This document shows positions 22,973 through 37,916 of a DNA stretch of 64,000 bases, piece after piece. Numbering within the stretch: the stretch's first letter is position 1; every line of letters starts with the position of its first letter. The stretch is taken from assembly GCA_022496805.1 (NCBI GenBank), contig CM040089.1:1180501-1244500 (forward strand). The letters are read 5' to 3'. The notes below the pieces were generated by a model. That model saw only the letters and a list, made by a program, of their open reading frames with translations. It was not told the DNA's origin and searched no databases. The position numbers were made by a program, and so were the translations under genes. Source of the DNA: Pohlia nutans. Lineage: Eukaryota; Streptophyta; Bryopsida; Bryales; Mniaceae.

Positions 22973-23548
22973 GTACCCTCCATGGCCATCGCCATGCTTC
23001 TCCTCCTCCTCTCGCAGAGCTCCTTGATTGATTGATTGATTCATTCGCGTGCTGCAATTCGGAAACGATTCGAGTCTTTTGTGTCTCTTTTCGTTTCTTG
23101 TTCTTTAGTTTGCAATTCTTCCGAGAGATCTCCGCCATAGCCACGCTTCTCCTCCTCCTCTCGCAGAACATTACTGGATGCTAGCTGCTTGATTGATGAA
23201 TTGATTCATTCATTCGCGTGCTGCAATTCGGAAACGATTCGAGCTGTATGGGAGTCTTGGGTCTCGTTTCGTTTCTTGTTCCTTGGTTGAACTCAGTTTG
23301 CAATTCTTCCGAGAGCTTTTTGAACCTTTGCTGCAATGTGTATAATTCGCGTTCCAATTACTTGACTTACTTCTAGTTTTGGATTTCGGTGAATGTGGGC
23401 CCATGCGCCGGTGATTCGCGGAATTTCGGGGTTAGCCTTATCTTCGGTGTGTGTGAAAAATAATGCATGACTCGATTTGCAATTGAGCGAGGGATTTGGG
23501 GTGTGAGTAAATTCTTTTGTTTCTGAGTTACCGCTCTGTTGTTTGCAG
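22973..23548 (+). other. Probable 5' UTR intron of GLO with internal duplication
   Basis: CCAG|GTACCC at 22972/22973 and TTTGCAG at 23548 are plausible splice sites just upstream of the GLO start. Inside, about 22981-23122 and 23131-23312 are near-duplicate blocks: both have CTTCTCCTCCTCCTCTCGCA, a GATTGATTGATT run and GTGCTGCAATTCGGAAACG. Introns in 5' UTRs often raise plant expression; that is inference here. A purine-rich run lies upstream at 22671-22700. Confidence 0.5.
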
Positions 23549-23644
23549 ACAATTGGATGGTGAGGTCATGAGGGTGGAGTTCTTGTAGTTACAGCATTCG
23601 CCGACAATTGTGATTCAGCTTCGTTTCGTCCGCCGCGCGTAACC

Positions 23645-26600
23645 ATGTCGACCGAGATCGTGAACGTGACCGAGTATGAAGAGCTCGCGCGGCAGAAGCT
23701 GCCGAAGATGGTGTACGACTACTATGCGTCGGGCGCGGAGGATCAGTGGACGTTGAAGGAGAATCGCAGCGCCTTCGAGCGCATCCGGTCAGAATTCAAT
23801 CCTTCTCTCACGGTCTGAATTCGTGCTTGCTTGCTTGCTTTTCGTGTCTCTTTTGGATGGACATAATTCATGACCAGTTTGTTTGATGATTTTGCAGCTT
23901 CCGTCCTCGCATTCTCATCGACGTCACCAAAGTCGACCTCACCACCAATGTCTTGGGCTTCAACATCTCCATGCCCATCATGGTGGCACCCACGGCCATG
24001 CAGCGGATGGCTCACCCCGACGGTAAGTACTCCCTCCGTTTCAAAATAAGAGTCCACCTCAAACGTATGTATGTTTCCTAACGTTTTTGTTGCCAAAAAA
24101 AAAAGCCGTAAATGGTCTATTTTTAATAGTTATATGCAGTTTTTGTGTCACTCTCATTGTCCACCCCGTTTGAAGTGGATAGAGCTCATGTTTGAAGTGG
24201 ATAGAGCTCACGTTTGAAGTATAAAACATAGGACAAAAACTAGGAAAAGAAATTGCAAAAAACTAGGACTCTTATTTTGAAACGGAGGGAGTAATAAGCA
24301 AGGCTCACGATCTTTAGCCCTTTCGGCACCGTGTGTTCTCTACCGTTGTCTGTGTTCGCATATAATGATCATCTCTTCCTGGTGCAGGTGAATTAGCCAC
24401 TGCCCGCGCTGTATCCGCCGCAGGCACAATCATGGTGAGTGAATTATCTCTCTCCCGATCTAATATGGGTACCCCTGAGACGCGTCTCATTATGTGTAAC
24501 TCATTTTATGTGTACTAGAAATTCCGTCTTTATCACCATGTATGCAGCAGCAGCCATGCCATCTATAACACCATCTGATTTTTGTAATTTTCCAGAAAAA
24601 TATTCTTACCAAAAGGATATTTTTCCAAAATCACACTATGTCAGGTGGGGGTATCCATATCACGTGGTATGTTGCATCAAAATTCTCTCGGGATATGTCA
24701 ATTGGTGGTGGTTTTGAATTACAGTGGTTTTTGATGATGATTCTGGACAGACGTTGTCGTCATGGGCCACCAGCAGTGTGGAGGAGGTGGCGTCTGTTGG
24801 GCCGGGCATCCGCTTCTTCCAGCTCTACGTGTACAAGGACCGCAACGTCGTGGCGCAGCTGGTGCGTCGCGCGGAGAGGGCGGGCTTCAAGGCCATTGCG
24901 CTCACCGTCGACACGCCTCGTTTGGGACGCCGCGAGTCCGACATCAAGAACAGGTATGTAGTATCTATCAATCACTCACCATTTCAAATCTGCTTTTACT
25001 CACCATAAACTGCATTGCAATCAGTTCTTGCAATTTCCCACGGATACGCAAGCTGGGTGAGATCGTATTATTTGCTTGCTTATATATTGTGGTGGTGGTC
25101 GTCATCCAGGTTTGCCTTGCCGAAGCACCTGACTCTGGCGAATTTCGAGGGTTTGGACCTGGGACAGATGGACAAGGTATGCTTCAAACACCGAATTTCT
25201 TTTCTTAGATTCTTTTTGATGACACGTTAAATTACAGAAGATAAAAATACATAGAGCAGCGGGTGTTGAAAAGTGAATGTTGAGTCATTGCTCACGTTTT
25301 AAATCGTTTTTTTCTTTCTAATTTGGGAATTGTGGATGCAGACCCAAGATTCGGGGTTGGCTTCTTACGTTGCCGGCCAGATCGACAGGTCGCTGAGCTG
25401 GAAGGTAAGATAAAGACGATGGCGCTATCTTTTCTAATTACATTTTGTACAGAGCCTGGGTTGCGTTTTTTTTTTTCCTTCAATTATGAAACCAATTGTT
25501 GTGGATCTTGTGAATGTAGGACGTGAAATGGTTGCAGACCATCACCAAGCTCCCAATCCTTGTCAAGGGTGTGATCACCGCCGAAGACAGTGAGTGAAGC
25601 CACGGCTCCTTCAATTGCAAGAATTACCTCTTTTTGCATATTTGTATTTCCTGCTTTTTATTAAGTGTTTCATTTTCATACTGTTTCCTGCTTCTGACTA
25701 ATGGACCCATGTTACTCTTTCTATCAGCCAAGCTTGCTATCCAAAGCGGAGCATCAGGTATCATTGTCTCAAACCACGGCGCTCGACAGCTTGACTACGT
25801 TTCGGCTACGATCTCCGCCCTCGAGGAGGTGGGTTTGCAATGCTGCTATTGGTGTCTCTCACTGGAGCCCATATTTCCGTTTCTTATCACAATCTTGTTC
25901 TTCAGTGTGATGGTTTCCTTCTTTTTATAGCTTTGTTTGAGCAAGATCCATCCATTGAGGTTATGTCTGGTAACATGAAATTGTAACATCATATGGAGCC
26001 CATATCTTGCCATGTTAAGAGTCTCTATATTCATGTTACTTTCATGTCCCGTAGCTCCACTTTTCTGTTGTATTCTGAGACATAACCTGCATGTTTTATT
26101 GCAGGTTGTACAAGCGGCCGCTGGCAGACTCCCCGTGTTCCTGGACGGAGGTGTTCGCCGTGGTACCGACGTGCTCAAGGCCCTTGCGCTCGGAGCATCC
26201 GGTGTATTCGTAAGTACCCCAAGTTACCCTAAAACTCTTTTTATGTTTTGCATGTTCTTGCATTCATTCTGGTGGCATAAAATTTGCACTCATCTGAATA
26301 ATGCTTCAAACAACACTACTGGAACAGTGATTTTGGAACGGAGCACACTGAAATCACCACATACTGTGGATGGATAATTGGTGTGGGTACATTCATCTAA
26401 TTTGGACAAAGTCCATCTGTTTCATTCATTTGAACAAAGTTTCATCGAATTTGGATACAGTATTTGGGAATTTTTTTATGAGTGTGGCCGTTCAAAAATA
26501 CCGTGGGCCGTAGTATATGGTGATTTCAGTGTTGTGACAATTTCAATGCAGATGGATTTGGAATTCTACATGTATTCTCATGATGTGCTTCCTTGTTGTT

Positions 26601-26790
26601 GATGTGTCAGATCGGAAGGCCCGTGGTGTTCGGACTGGCATGCGATGGGCAGCAGGGAGTGGAGAAGGTGCTGTCGATGCTGAGGGATGAGTTCGAGTTG
26701 GCGATGGCGTTGGCGGGCTGCACAAAAGTGTCAGACATCAACCGAACCCACGTGCAAACCGAGGCCGAGCGATTCCATGCCAAATTGTAA
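23645..26790 (+). CDS. GLO: Glycolate oxidase, peroxisomal (10 exons)
   Basis: This FMN enzyme oxidises glycolate to glyoxylate with release of H2O2 in photorespiration. Exons: 23645-23787, 23898-24022, 24388-24434, 24751-24953, 25110-25176, 25342-25404, 25520-25589, 25728-25828, 26105-26209, 26611-26790. All introns are GT-AG, and the join gives 1104 nt, 367 residues, the usual length. Nearly every segment matches plant glycolate oxidases: [12 protein letters not shown] (active-site Tyr about 26), [39 protein letters not shown] (Lys about 232), [10 protein letters not shown] (catalytic His about 256, substrate Arg about 259), DGGVRRGTD and IGRPVVF. The C-terminus is HAKL, so AKL is a type 1 peroxisomal signal; most angiosperm forms end ARL or PRL. 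The segment before it is shortened and unlike them. Intron 2 holds a Stowaway-type MITE and intron 9 another MITE. Family assignment is secure; substrate preference within the L-2-hydroxyacid oxidases is inferred. Confidence 0.97.
24030..24291. mobile_element. Stowaway-type MITE in GLO intron 2
   Basis: Starts CTCCCTCCGTTTCAAAATAA and ends with its complement, CTTATTTTGAAACGGAGGGAG, flanked by TA (24028-24029, 24292-24293). These are the classic Stowaway (Tc1/mariner) ends of plants. It begins two bases after the GTAAG of the splice donor. A 22-bp unit GTTTGAAGTGGATAGAGCTC is tandemly repeated inside (about 24170-24215). Confidence 0.93.
26345..26532. mobile_element. MITE in GLO intron 9
   Basis: Inverted ends ACACTGAAATCACCA and TGGTGATTTCAGTGT enclose 188 bp. 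A relative of the same length, with ACACCGAGATCACCA ends, is at 40453-40642. CACTA-like by its first bases, but no clear target duplication. Confidence 0.75.
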
Positions 26791-28275
26791 GCACACTGAG
26801 GAGGCACTCCCTCCACCTTGTACAATCGTCGGTTCACTGCGGATTAATTTCTTCGCCATGAAATGCACAGATCTTACTCTGTCCACTCCCACATCTCAGT
26901 AACTTGGATCTTCCAGTAAGCCTCGGAGGCAGGTAGTAGCCGCTGCACAACCAAGAGTTGGAAACTGGGTGATGATGACGTTCAGTTTGGCAAATTCCAT
27001 TTGCATCTTGATGTACTTACGCAATTATTGATCAAATGACTATTACTAGTGTGCCTGCCTTCAGTGCTTCCCGTCTTCAATCTGCCAGCCATTTTCTTTT
27101 CTATTTAGAGTATCTATTGTGGAGAGTATTTGAGAAACTGTTTACCTTAACGAAAGATTACTGTGTTTTAGTATAATGTGCAATACTTCAACCTATGAAA
27201 TTATCTTTTGATTGCTTACAAAGAGTTCTCAAAATACTCATAATAATCATAATAAAACTTATGTGAACAACTTTCCCACTTTTGAAGCATAATAATTTCA
27301 ACCAATCATAATGAATTACAAGATGAGAGTAATTTTACTGAATTTTCGAAGTGTTTCCTTGCATATTCATTTGAAAAATATCTAGGCTTTTTATTCAAAT
27401 GCAACTATATGGATGTCTTCCATTACATATGTTCTTTACAGTTGAAGCTCAAAAGAGTTAAAAGAGCTTCATTTTATAATACATTTAGAATTTGCTCAAA
27501 ACCTCTAGATGTTTACAGTTGAAGGAAACTAACCATTAATCAGAATTCATCTCACTAAATGGACACGTACTTCAATTTAAGGGCAAGCAGTCACATCATA
27601 ATGAAAGAGAGAGAGAGCGCTAGTGACGCAAAAGAGGTTCAACATTATGTGTTATTTGCCACAAACTCAAAGTTTCAGTAAGCAACTTTGAAACAACACC
27701 TGCACTTATTCCATCATTTTTCCTGCTGGCGTGTTGGCGTGGATTTGTGAATCTTCTTAGGTTATGCTTCCTCTTGTCGTTGCAAGACATGGGTGTCAAA
27801 ACTATGCTCATGGAACCCCCAGCTTTTTAACTTTCAGTTCAAGTTACAGTCTTGATTCAAATATTGGACATTTGTAAAAATAACTCCCTAAACATTGTTC
27901 TCATTTATCATTGCACCTTTGACACATTGAGTGAGTGAAAGTTCATTTGATGTGGACCGGTAATCATGACGGGGAGAGTAGTTTTGTACCAATGCCTTTT
28001 GTCCAGTGGGCACTGGGTCATTGATATTACGAACAAACACTTTATTCACGCCGACTTCGAAAGAAGACCGGAGTTTCTATCTATTTAGATAAATCATTCT
28101 AGTTGTGTAAGAGCATTACCATCAATTTTCTAGAGTTGTGTGTGATAACAAGGTCCCAATCCTTGAATAGAATTCTTCTTCCACAAATGGCTCTAACAAG
28201 ATTCATTCACTTTAAAAACTCATCAATTTTTGAAAATTTAGATGGATTTGTACAAACTTCTTTCAAAATTCGGCA
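26791..28275 (+). other. GLO 3' flank and intergenic DNA, no gene seen
   Basis: The first 250-300 bp is likely 3' UTR. Beyond it the DNA is AT-rich with a short GA run at 27605-27618. I find no ORF, tRNA or paired repeat that I can support. Confidence 0.5.
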
Positions 28276-28537
28276 TATTGTAGTACCATAGCAGGGTCAC
28301 CACCCCACAAACGAATAGTTAATATTTATAAAAAAATAATATTTGTTTCTCAAAAAATGAATTTTTTTATTTTCGTTTTTGAAAAAATATGATTAAAAAT
28401 GGTCCAAAATGGCCCAAAATAGCCTAGAAATAGCAAAATATATTTAAAAATAATTTATTTGTCCTCATAATTTCCAATTTTTTACGTTTTTTATTTTTTG
28501 AATATATTTTTGGCGAACCTGCTATGGTACTTCAATA
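28276..28537. mobile_element. MITE family X, copy 2
   Basis: Ends ATATTGTAGTACCATAGCAGG and, read inversely, ATATTGAAGTACCATAGCAGG (20 of 21 matching) enclose about 260 bp of AT-rich DNA containing AAAATGGCCCAAAATAGCC. Copies: 10125-10315 and 28813-28995. Confidence 0.8.
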
Positions 28538-28812
28538 TACGAACTCAGTGGTAAATCAACATCTATGGTTTTGATTTACAAATACATATTGGAAATAATG
28601 GTGGTGATATTGTGAATTACATAGTAATGTTGAAGTTTTAAAATTGATAATTATGATGTACACATGCTGCAATTTTCATTTTATTGTATCTTTTCTATAA
28701 ACAAATGACATGGCTAAGGATGCTATAACATTTTTACATTATTTATGTATTTAATTTTAATTTTTTCCTATCACAAGTGACTTTTTGGAGCTATAGGCCT
28801 CTCGCTAAAGTT

Positions 28813-28995
28813 TACTGTAGTACCATAGCAAGGTCACCACCTCGAGAACGAATATGTAATATTTTTTGAAAAATAAGGTTCGTTCTTAAAAAATGATTTT
28901 TTAAATTTTCGTTTCTATGATTAAAGATGGCCCATAGTAGCCCAAAATGGCTTAGAAGTAGCAAAATATAAGCTAAAAAATAATTTATCGTTCTT
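28813..28995 (+). mobile_element. MITE family X, copy 3, right end lost
   Basis: TGTAGTACCATAGCAAGGTCACC and about 170 bp after it match 28280-28450 in order. The match stops after TTTGTCCTCATAA, before the right terminal repeat, 300 bp upstream of the reductase start. The rest of 28996-29298 is presumably promoter and 5' UTR. Confidence 0.7.
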
Positions 28996-29298
28996 TTGTC
29001 CTCATAAAGAAAAGCGACACGCCCTAGACCTCCCTTTTTGGCTGAACTCCCTCGGCTGCAAGTCAAAGAGGATGAAAGCGCCACCTCGTTGTTGTCACCA
29101 CTTTCATAATTGGATGAAATTCATCTCCACTCTCATTCATAGTTTGAATGTCTTGTTCTAGGCTACTCCGCCCTGCCCCTCGACGTTTGGTTAACAATCG
29201 CACCATTCTCTGCCTGTCCTTGAAGAATTTTTGTGAGTTTCTGTGACGAGTGAACCGTGTTTGCAGGTCGCTATTTAATTGGGAGAAGCCGATTCGAG

Positions 29299-32528
<3,230 letters not shown>

Positions 32529-33072
32529 CGGAGTAGTTGGCAAGAAGAGCTTTTGCAGACATATGCTTGACGGAGCTCAAGAACTTGTACCATCATGTAG
32601 CCTCACAGTTAATTGTATCCTGTGACTCAAATTTTGTATGTTGATTAATTAAGGTAAAGGTGCTTGTATCATGCGGCCAAGGTTGTTGAATGGAAGCTCT
32701 TCTCACAAACGTGGCAGTTGTTTACCTACTACCGGTACTGTAGTAGTTGGATGTCCAGCATGGATTGACCTGGGCTAGCATGCAATTCTGCCAGTGACTG
32801 GACTCTGAATGAATGTGAAAGGCAACAGATCTTGTAAGTCTAGAGTAAGACCTGTTCAAGTATCATCTTACCTGAGAACCATAATTGAATCTCTACACAA
32901 CATAAAATTAGTTTTCTAGAAAGGATCGTTATATTTTGGTTTGTCGAAAATATTCATTCTATAATCCATGCAAAAACATCTTATAGAATCAGGTGGCCTG
33001 TTTGAAAATTTGGGTTGAAACTCATGATATCCAGAGATTATGTGGTTGTGTAATTTACAATATGAGGCAACA

Positions 33073-33181
33073 CACTCGTAGAAAAGGTGGCACTGCTCAA
33101 GGAGATGTGGTGCCCAATTCCATGCATGCATAGTGATTTTGCCTTGGCATCTCCTTGGGAGTGCCACCTTTTCTATTGGTG
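33073..33181. mobile_element. 109-bp CACTA-type MITE, ACA duplication
   Basis: CACTCGTAGAAAAGGTGGCA to TGCCACCTTTTCTATTGGTG, flanked by ACA (33070-33072, 33182-33184). It is the same family as 21813-21932 in the other orientation, with shared centre CCAATTCCA(T/C)GCATGCATAG. Nearly the whole unit folds into a hairpin. 32529-33069 and 33185-34218 hold no gene. Confidence 0.87.
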
Positions 33182-34218
33182 ACAATTGGTGCTAACCTGT
33201 GGAGATTGAGACAAGAGTTCATGTCAGCGAGAAACGACAACCGAAACTCTACCTTCAATCAAATCCTTGAATTATGTTACAATCTACCCTCCATAATATG
33301 ACACTCCATAATACTGTATGTGAGGGTTAGATTCGGACAGTATTGTGTCGAAATCTAATTTCCACATCATATTTTGAGAGGTCTATGTCACCATAAACCA
33401 ATCACAAGATGACATGTGGCACTTTTGGACAAAAAGCAATTAATTAATGTCGAAACTAACCACAATGTAGGGTATGATGATATCATTGTTCCAAGCAATA
33501 CATGTCATTATGTGACTAATCCATGCTTGCCATCTTGAAATTAGGGCTTCCCAAACATGTCATGATAGAGAGGGACATCTGTACTTGGAGCTGTGGTTTT
33601 CGCCATAGTATTAGAGATTCTCCAGAAAACATTGAATGTGCAATTACGAAGTGTACGGAAATTTTACAACTCTACATTGAATTCTTTGGTTTCACCAATA
33701 GATTGTTGGTAAACTTCATAACCATACACTGAATAGGGAAACTCCTTAGGATTGAAACTGAATTTTTAATCATATATTTTACATGTTTCAATGAGACTAT
33801 GGATGAAAATAGCTTCATCATTTCATTTAAGATCGGAACTTGCACTACCTAAAATTATTGAAAATAATATTACTAGCCTATGCTTTCCCAATTGATTATA
33901 CAAAATCAGATGTCACAACATTAAGGCGGGCATCTCTATAACCATCCAAGACCTAATTCCACATCCTATCATTGACCTCTAATTCTACCCTATGTTTGAT
34001 CCAATTCCACCTCACTTCAAATGAACACTAAATGTAATAAGTAATAGGTGGAATTGAATGTAAATGGAGCGGTTTTAGGTACTTTAATGAATGAAAATGA
34101 GATCACAAACTACAATAAGTGATAATTAAATAATTAAGCAATGAAGACAATGAAGGAAGCAATTCAACATGGTAAATCAAATAAATTCCTTAGGTGGAAT
34201 TGGGTGTAAATAGGGCTT

Positions 34219-35028
34219 TTAACCTTTAAAGGTCCCTTGGGGCTAGTAGATACGTTGACGTATATTTGGTATTTTTTGTAAATAGAAAGTTCCAAATTGA
34301 GATCCCAATAGCTCATTAAAACCATGTCGACATGAATTTTAACTTCACTTCTAATCTTAAACCAATAGGAAGTGTAGAGCCACGCCAAATACAATGGAAT
34401 ATTGTTGTATAATATTGGTTGAAACGGGCTCTTTGGACCTTTAACCCTTAAAGGCCCAACCGACCCTATGGGGTTGATGGATGATTGTTTTCATCCATAT
34501 TTCCTTCCTCATGAACCTCTTCACCATGAAACATTTTTTAGAGATACTTCATCAAGTTGTTGTCCTATCCGATGGTTGGATTTGGTATTATTAGAGTACA
34601 TACTTCTTCAAATTACAAATGTATAAGTCTGAAATTTCGACCAAGCCAAAATTGCATTGACTTTAGTTCATAAGTGGCCATGCAAAAATGAGGTCATAGA
34701 TTTAAGGAACACAAAAATTTCAAAAAATCACCATGTCAAGAGTATCTCATTTCAAATTTGATTCAACAATTTTTACTCAACAATTATTAATATTTTGTTT
34801 GTAATCAAATTTAGAAGGAATTTTTAATTTTTACTTTCAAATTTTATAATAAAAGATTGGTGATAGCATTGGTGAATCTAACCATACATATGGAATCTAA
34901 AATTCAAAATCTACAACTTTCATTTGTATATCAATTCCAAAATATTCCTCCAAACAATACTTTATAATGGTTTTTCTCAAATTGCCAATTTCAGGGACAC
35001 CTTGTGACCTTTAGGGATTAAGGTTTAA
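34219..35028 (+). mobile_element. TTAA family G copy 1, with family F in its right end
   Basis: TTAACCTTTAAAGGTCCC at 34219 and, after the nested element, GGTTTAA at 35028. The interior (TGTCGACATGAATTTTAACTT, CCAAATACAATGGAATATTG) matches copy 2 at 38474-38660. Its terminal repeat contains the TTAA into which family F inserted. Confidence 0.8.
34441..35021 (+). mobile_element. TTAA family F copy 2, nested in family G
   Basis: TTAACCCTTAAAGGCCC at 34441 and CCTTTAGGGATTAA at 35021. The interior matches 17069-17610. It sits exactly between GGACC-T and the remaining GGTTTAA of the family G terminal repeat. Confidence 0.85.
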
Positions 35029-36477
35029 TCCTTTACCGCGCCAACGTTCATATATTGGACGACGAACAAATTAAAATTGTTTGAATTCCATCTAAAGTGG
35101 AGAGTTTTCATCCACCAATTTTTTTTTTGGGTTCTTGTGTAAGTTGACTATCCTTTGTACAGTGTGGATCTTCAAAATAGGTTATTATGATTTTTGGAAA
35201 ATTAACACAATTGGTTTATGTCAAGTTTCATTCCTAGTTCAAAAAGTGAGACCAAAATAAGTAGAACCAAATAATGGAAACCATACCATCGCGTAGTACA
35301 TGTTATTCCAATTTCATTCTAATTTTTTTCAATTTTTTTGTGTTAATTCGGGATTTTTAATTGAAATTATTAATAAAAAATATGCTACATCCAACCGTAC
35401 AGATGTGATCTCCACATTGGCATTTACAGATTTTCTTTGTACATCAACTCCATTTTTGGTTTCCATCAAATATTTTATAATTACTTCTCTATCAATTATC
35501 AAGGCTAATTTTGAACGATTATAGAGCATTTTTGGGGTGTTCCAATTACATCCCAAAAATTTGTATTTTCAAAGCAGACCACTTTCATGAAATTTTCTTA
35601 TAAATTTCAAATTTATCAAAAAATAAAATGATTTCACTTATATTCGACTTGGTCTGTCGCAGCAGTTCCATAATATCACATGAGACCATAGATATTCTTT
35701 CCCTTTCAGTTGATAGCAATGGAAATCAGAAACGAAAATCTTCACTTTGTTGAATGAGAATGGAAACAAGAAGACCGTTCAGAAGTTCTTAGGGCATTAC
35801 AGCCACAAATAATCACCCTTGAAGGAAATATCAGACCGCACGTTTCTGGCATGTGAGTACAAAAGTGTGCAATCCTCATAACACTGATATTTGATCTAGA
35901 AAGGCACATTGTAATACATAGGATAAGAAAAACCACATGTGCAACAAGAGATGGACAATCGAGAGTGACTGGGCTAAACCCCGAGTATTGGATGTATTCC
36001 TAACAAACATGCATGTCAAGAGACCAGATAGACATCACATAGAGCCAGAGCACATTGCGTCTCCTCAAATAAGTTGCATCCAATACACCTACCAAAATGT
36101 CAGAATGAGGTCCAGGATTGTATTAGAACCTCCAAGCACTAAAGTTTGCTATTTGGATTTCAATCTCAATTTGCACATGTATAGTTACATTCCTGAGACG
36201 GCCATAAATTGTTGCAACTTGCAGCGTCCGTCACAGATTACGGTGGCACAAATTTGTGTCACTGCGAGTCCCAGCTTACAGAACCCTTGTAATGGACCCA
36301 AAAACTAGTCTAGCAGCAGAGTGTATGCTAAGTGGGCCATCATCTTGAACCACATGCTTCACCATCGTAAATGCAGACTGAAAACTTGGGATATGCATCT
36401 ACAACCGGAATACAGTAGTCTCACCTGCTCCGGCAAAATGATAGTAACTCTGCATATATGCCGATCCTGCAACGAAA
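35029..36477. other. Intergenic DNA and probable NOP53 3' UTR
   Basis: AT-rich up to about 35,700. From 36,000 to 36,477 it is somewhat GC-richer, consistent with the 3' UTR of the minus-strand NOP53 gene. No other gene or paired repeat recognised. Confidence 0.4.
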
Positions 36478-37695
36478 TCAAAGAGGAATCACTGCCAGGC
36501 CCTGCTTGCGGGCTGCCTTCTCAGCAAGCGTAGCGGCGTGCATCTCCCGTTCCTTGTCCCCTCGCGTGCCCTGTTTAATCTCAACCCACTTCTTTTTCTG
36601 CTTCCTCTTCACAGGCACACGAGGCTCCAGAATCCCCCTTCGCTGCAAGCTTCTGAACCTATCTCGTATAAGCACAGGGTAGGCTTTCAGTTTCCTCAAG
36701 GAGCCTGTGATTTCTGAACTCAGCAGCACTTGTTTCGGCTCGGGTTTGAACTTGTGGCGCCCAAGCCGGGGAGGACCCAAAGCTCGCTTCTCCTCCCTTG
36801 ACACAGTACGTCGAATTCTACGAATCTCCTTCTCCTCGGTCTCCTCCTTAATGCTCTCTTCTATCTCTGGAAGCTTCTGAATATCCAGCTTCAGCTTCTC
36901 CTTCTTAATTCGTGCAGAGTCCGCTTTCAATACCTCTCTCCGCCGAGCCTTCCTGTTGATATCAGCTCGCGTAAGTTTCTTAAACTTCTTGCCCTTGGGT
37001 TGCATGTCACCAGTTTCTTCCTCCTCTTCCTCCTCTTCGTTCTCCTCTTGGTCTACATCCAAGAAAAACATATCCTCTTCAGTGACCGGTCCTCCAGTGA
37101 CATAAATCGGTACAGGCTCCGGCTTGAGGTCGTTGCTGATCACCTTCTTCATCTCATCCGCTACAGCTGCGCCTAAGGCCTCCTGGTGATCATGGAACGA
37201 GGGGTTATACGAGCATCCAGGTTCGTCAACTTCCACGGCCGGCGCGGAAATCGTTTCCCGCTTAGCAACTTTCTTGGCTTCGGTGCCACTGCCCCATGCA
37301 TCGAAAAACCCTAAACCCTTGCCCTTAGGGTTTGGTGCCACAGGCTCCGTCGTCGGCTTGGGTTTGGCCCCGAGCGGCATCGCATGGTCCCTGTCCTTGC
37401 GCTTCTTGCCGCTGTGCCCGGGCTCTTTCAACACGGGAATCAACGCATTGCGCTCGAGAATGCTGTCGGCGTGAAGCACCTTGGCCCTGTGCTTGTCCAC
37501 TTTGCGCACAGTCTTCGTGTCCTTGCTGGTGTCCACGAAGAAGAGCGCCTCGCTCGGCACTTGCTCCAAAGCGCCTCCCGTGCGCTCCACGAAGGCCTCC
37601 TGCTCCACGAAGGCGTCCACCTCCGCCGTGCCGATGTTCTTCCGCCATTCTCGTTTCCCCTTCCGCGACGTCTTGCTCTTGGACTTCTTCCCCAT
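36478..37695 (-). CDS. NOP53-family ribosome biogenesis protein, single exon
   Basis: NOP53 (human GLTSCR2/PICT1; SMO4 in Arabidopsis) is a nucleolar factor for 60S subunit maturation that, in yeast, recruits the Mtr4 helicase to pre-rRNA. The 405-residue protein starts MGKKSKSKTSRKGKREWRKN, the family's basic N-terminus. It continues with the conserved FFVDTSKD and a following HRAKVLHADSILERN. An acidic run (about ten Glu/Asp in EENEEEEEEEE) is next to PKGKKFKKLT. The basic C-terminal half includes ADINRKARRRE, RLGRHKFKPEP, EITGSLRKLK and finally EREMHAATLAEKAARKQG. ATG 37695 is chosen because an upstream in-frame ATG (37758) would add 21 hydrophobic residues foreign to the family. No intron is visible. 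Identification rests on the ends and the central motifs. Confidence 0.9.
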   Translation of the reverse strand: MGKKSKSKTSRKGKREWRKNIGTAEVDAFVEQEAFVERTGGALEQVPSEALFFVDTSKDTKTVRKVDKHRAKVLHADSILERNALIPVLKEPGHSGKKRKDRDHAMPLGAKPKPTTEPVAPNPKGKGLGFFDAWGSGTEAKKVAKRETISAPAVEVDEPGCSYNPSFHDHQEALGAAVADEMKKVISNDLKPEPVPIYVTGGPVTEEDMFFLDVDQEENEEEEEEEETGDMQPKGKKFKKLTRADINRKARRREVLKADSARIKKEKLKLDIQKLPEIEESIKEETEEKEIRRIRRTVSREEKRALGPPRLGRHKFKPEPKQVLLSSEITGSLRKLKAYPVLIRDRFRSLQRRGILEPRVPVKRKQKKKWVEIKQGTRGDKEREMHAATLAEKAARKQGLAVIPL

Positions 37696-37916
37696 CTCGA
37701 TTCCTAGAACTACAGCAACGACGACGGAAAGCCAAACACCGGAAAAGCAATGCAGCAACTGCGAGCTTGGCCTCTGGGAGAATGCAACGAAGGAGACGAC
37801 CTAAACCCTAGAAAGGACACGTTTTTAGGGTTTTGATATTCACTGTAATACCCAGAGGTCGGCTTCCACACCCTCTGAACTCGTTATTATCACACACACC
37901 AATGCAGATGAACTCG

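Noticed and set aside
22767..23171. 134-codon minus ORF upstream of GLO
   Set aside because: Lies across the duplicated leader region; low complexity and no motif.
24762..25208. 148-codon ORF overlapping GLO exon 4
   Set aside because: It is an out-of-frame reading of the GLO exon; the exon in frame matches glycolate oxidase throughout.
37332..37811. 159-codon plus-strand ORF opposite NOP53
   Set aside because: Cys/Arg/Pro-rich antisense shadow of the NOP53 coding sequence.
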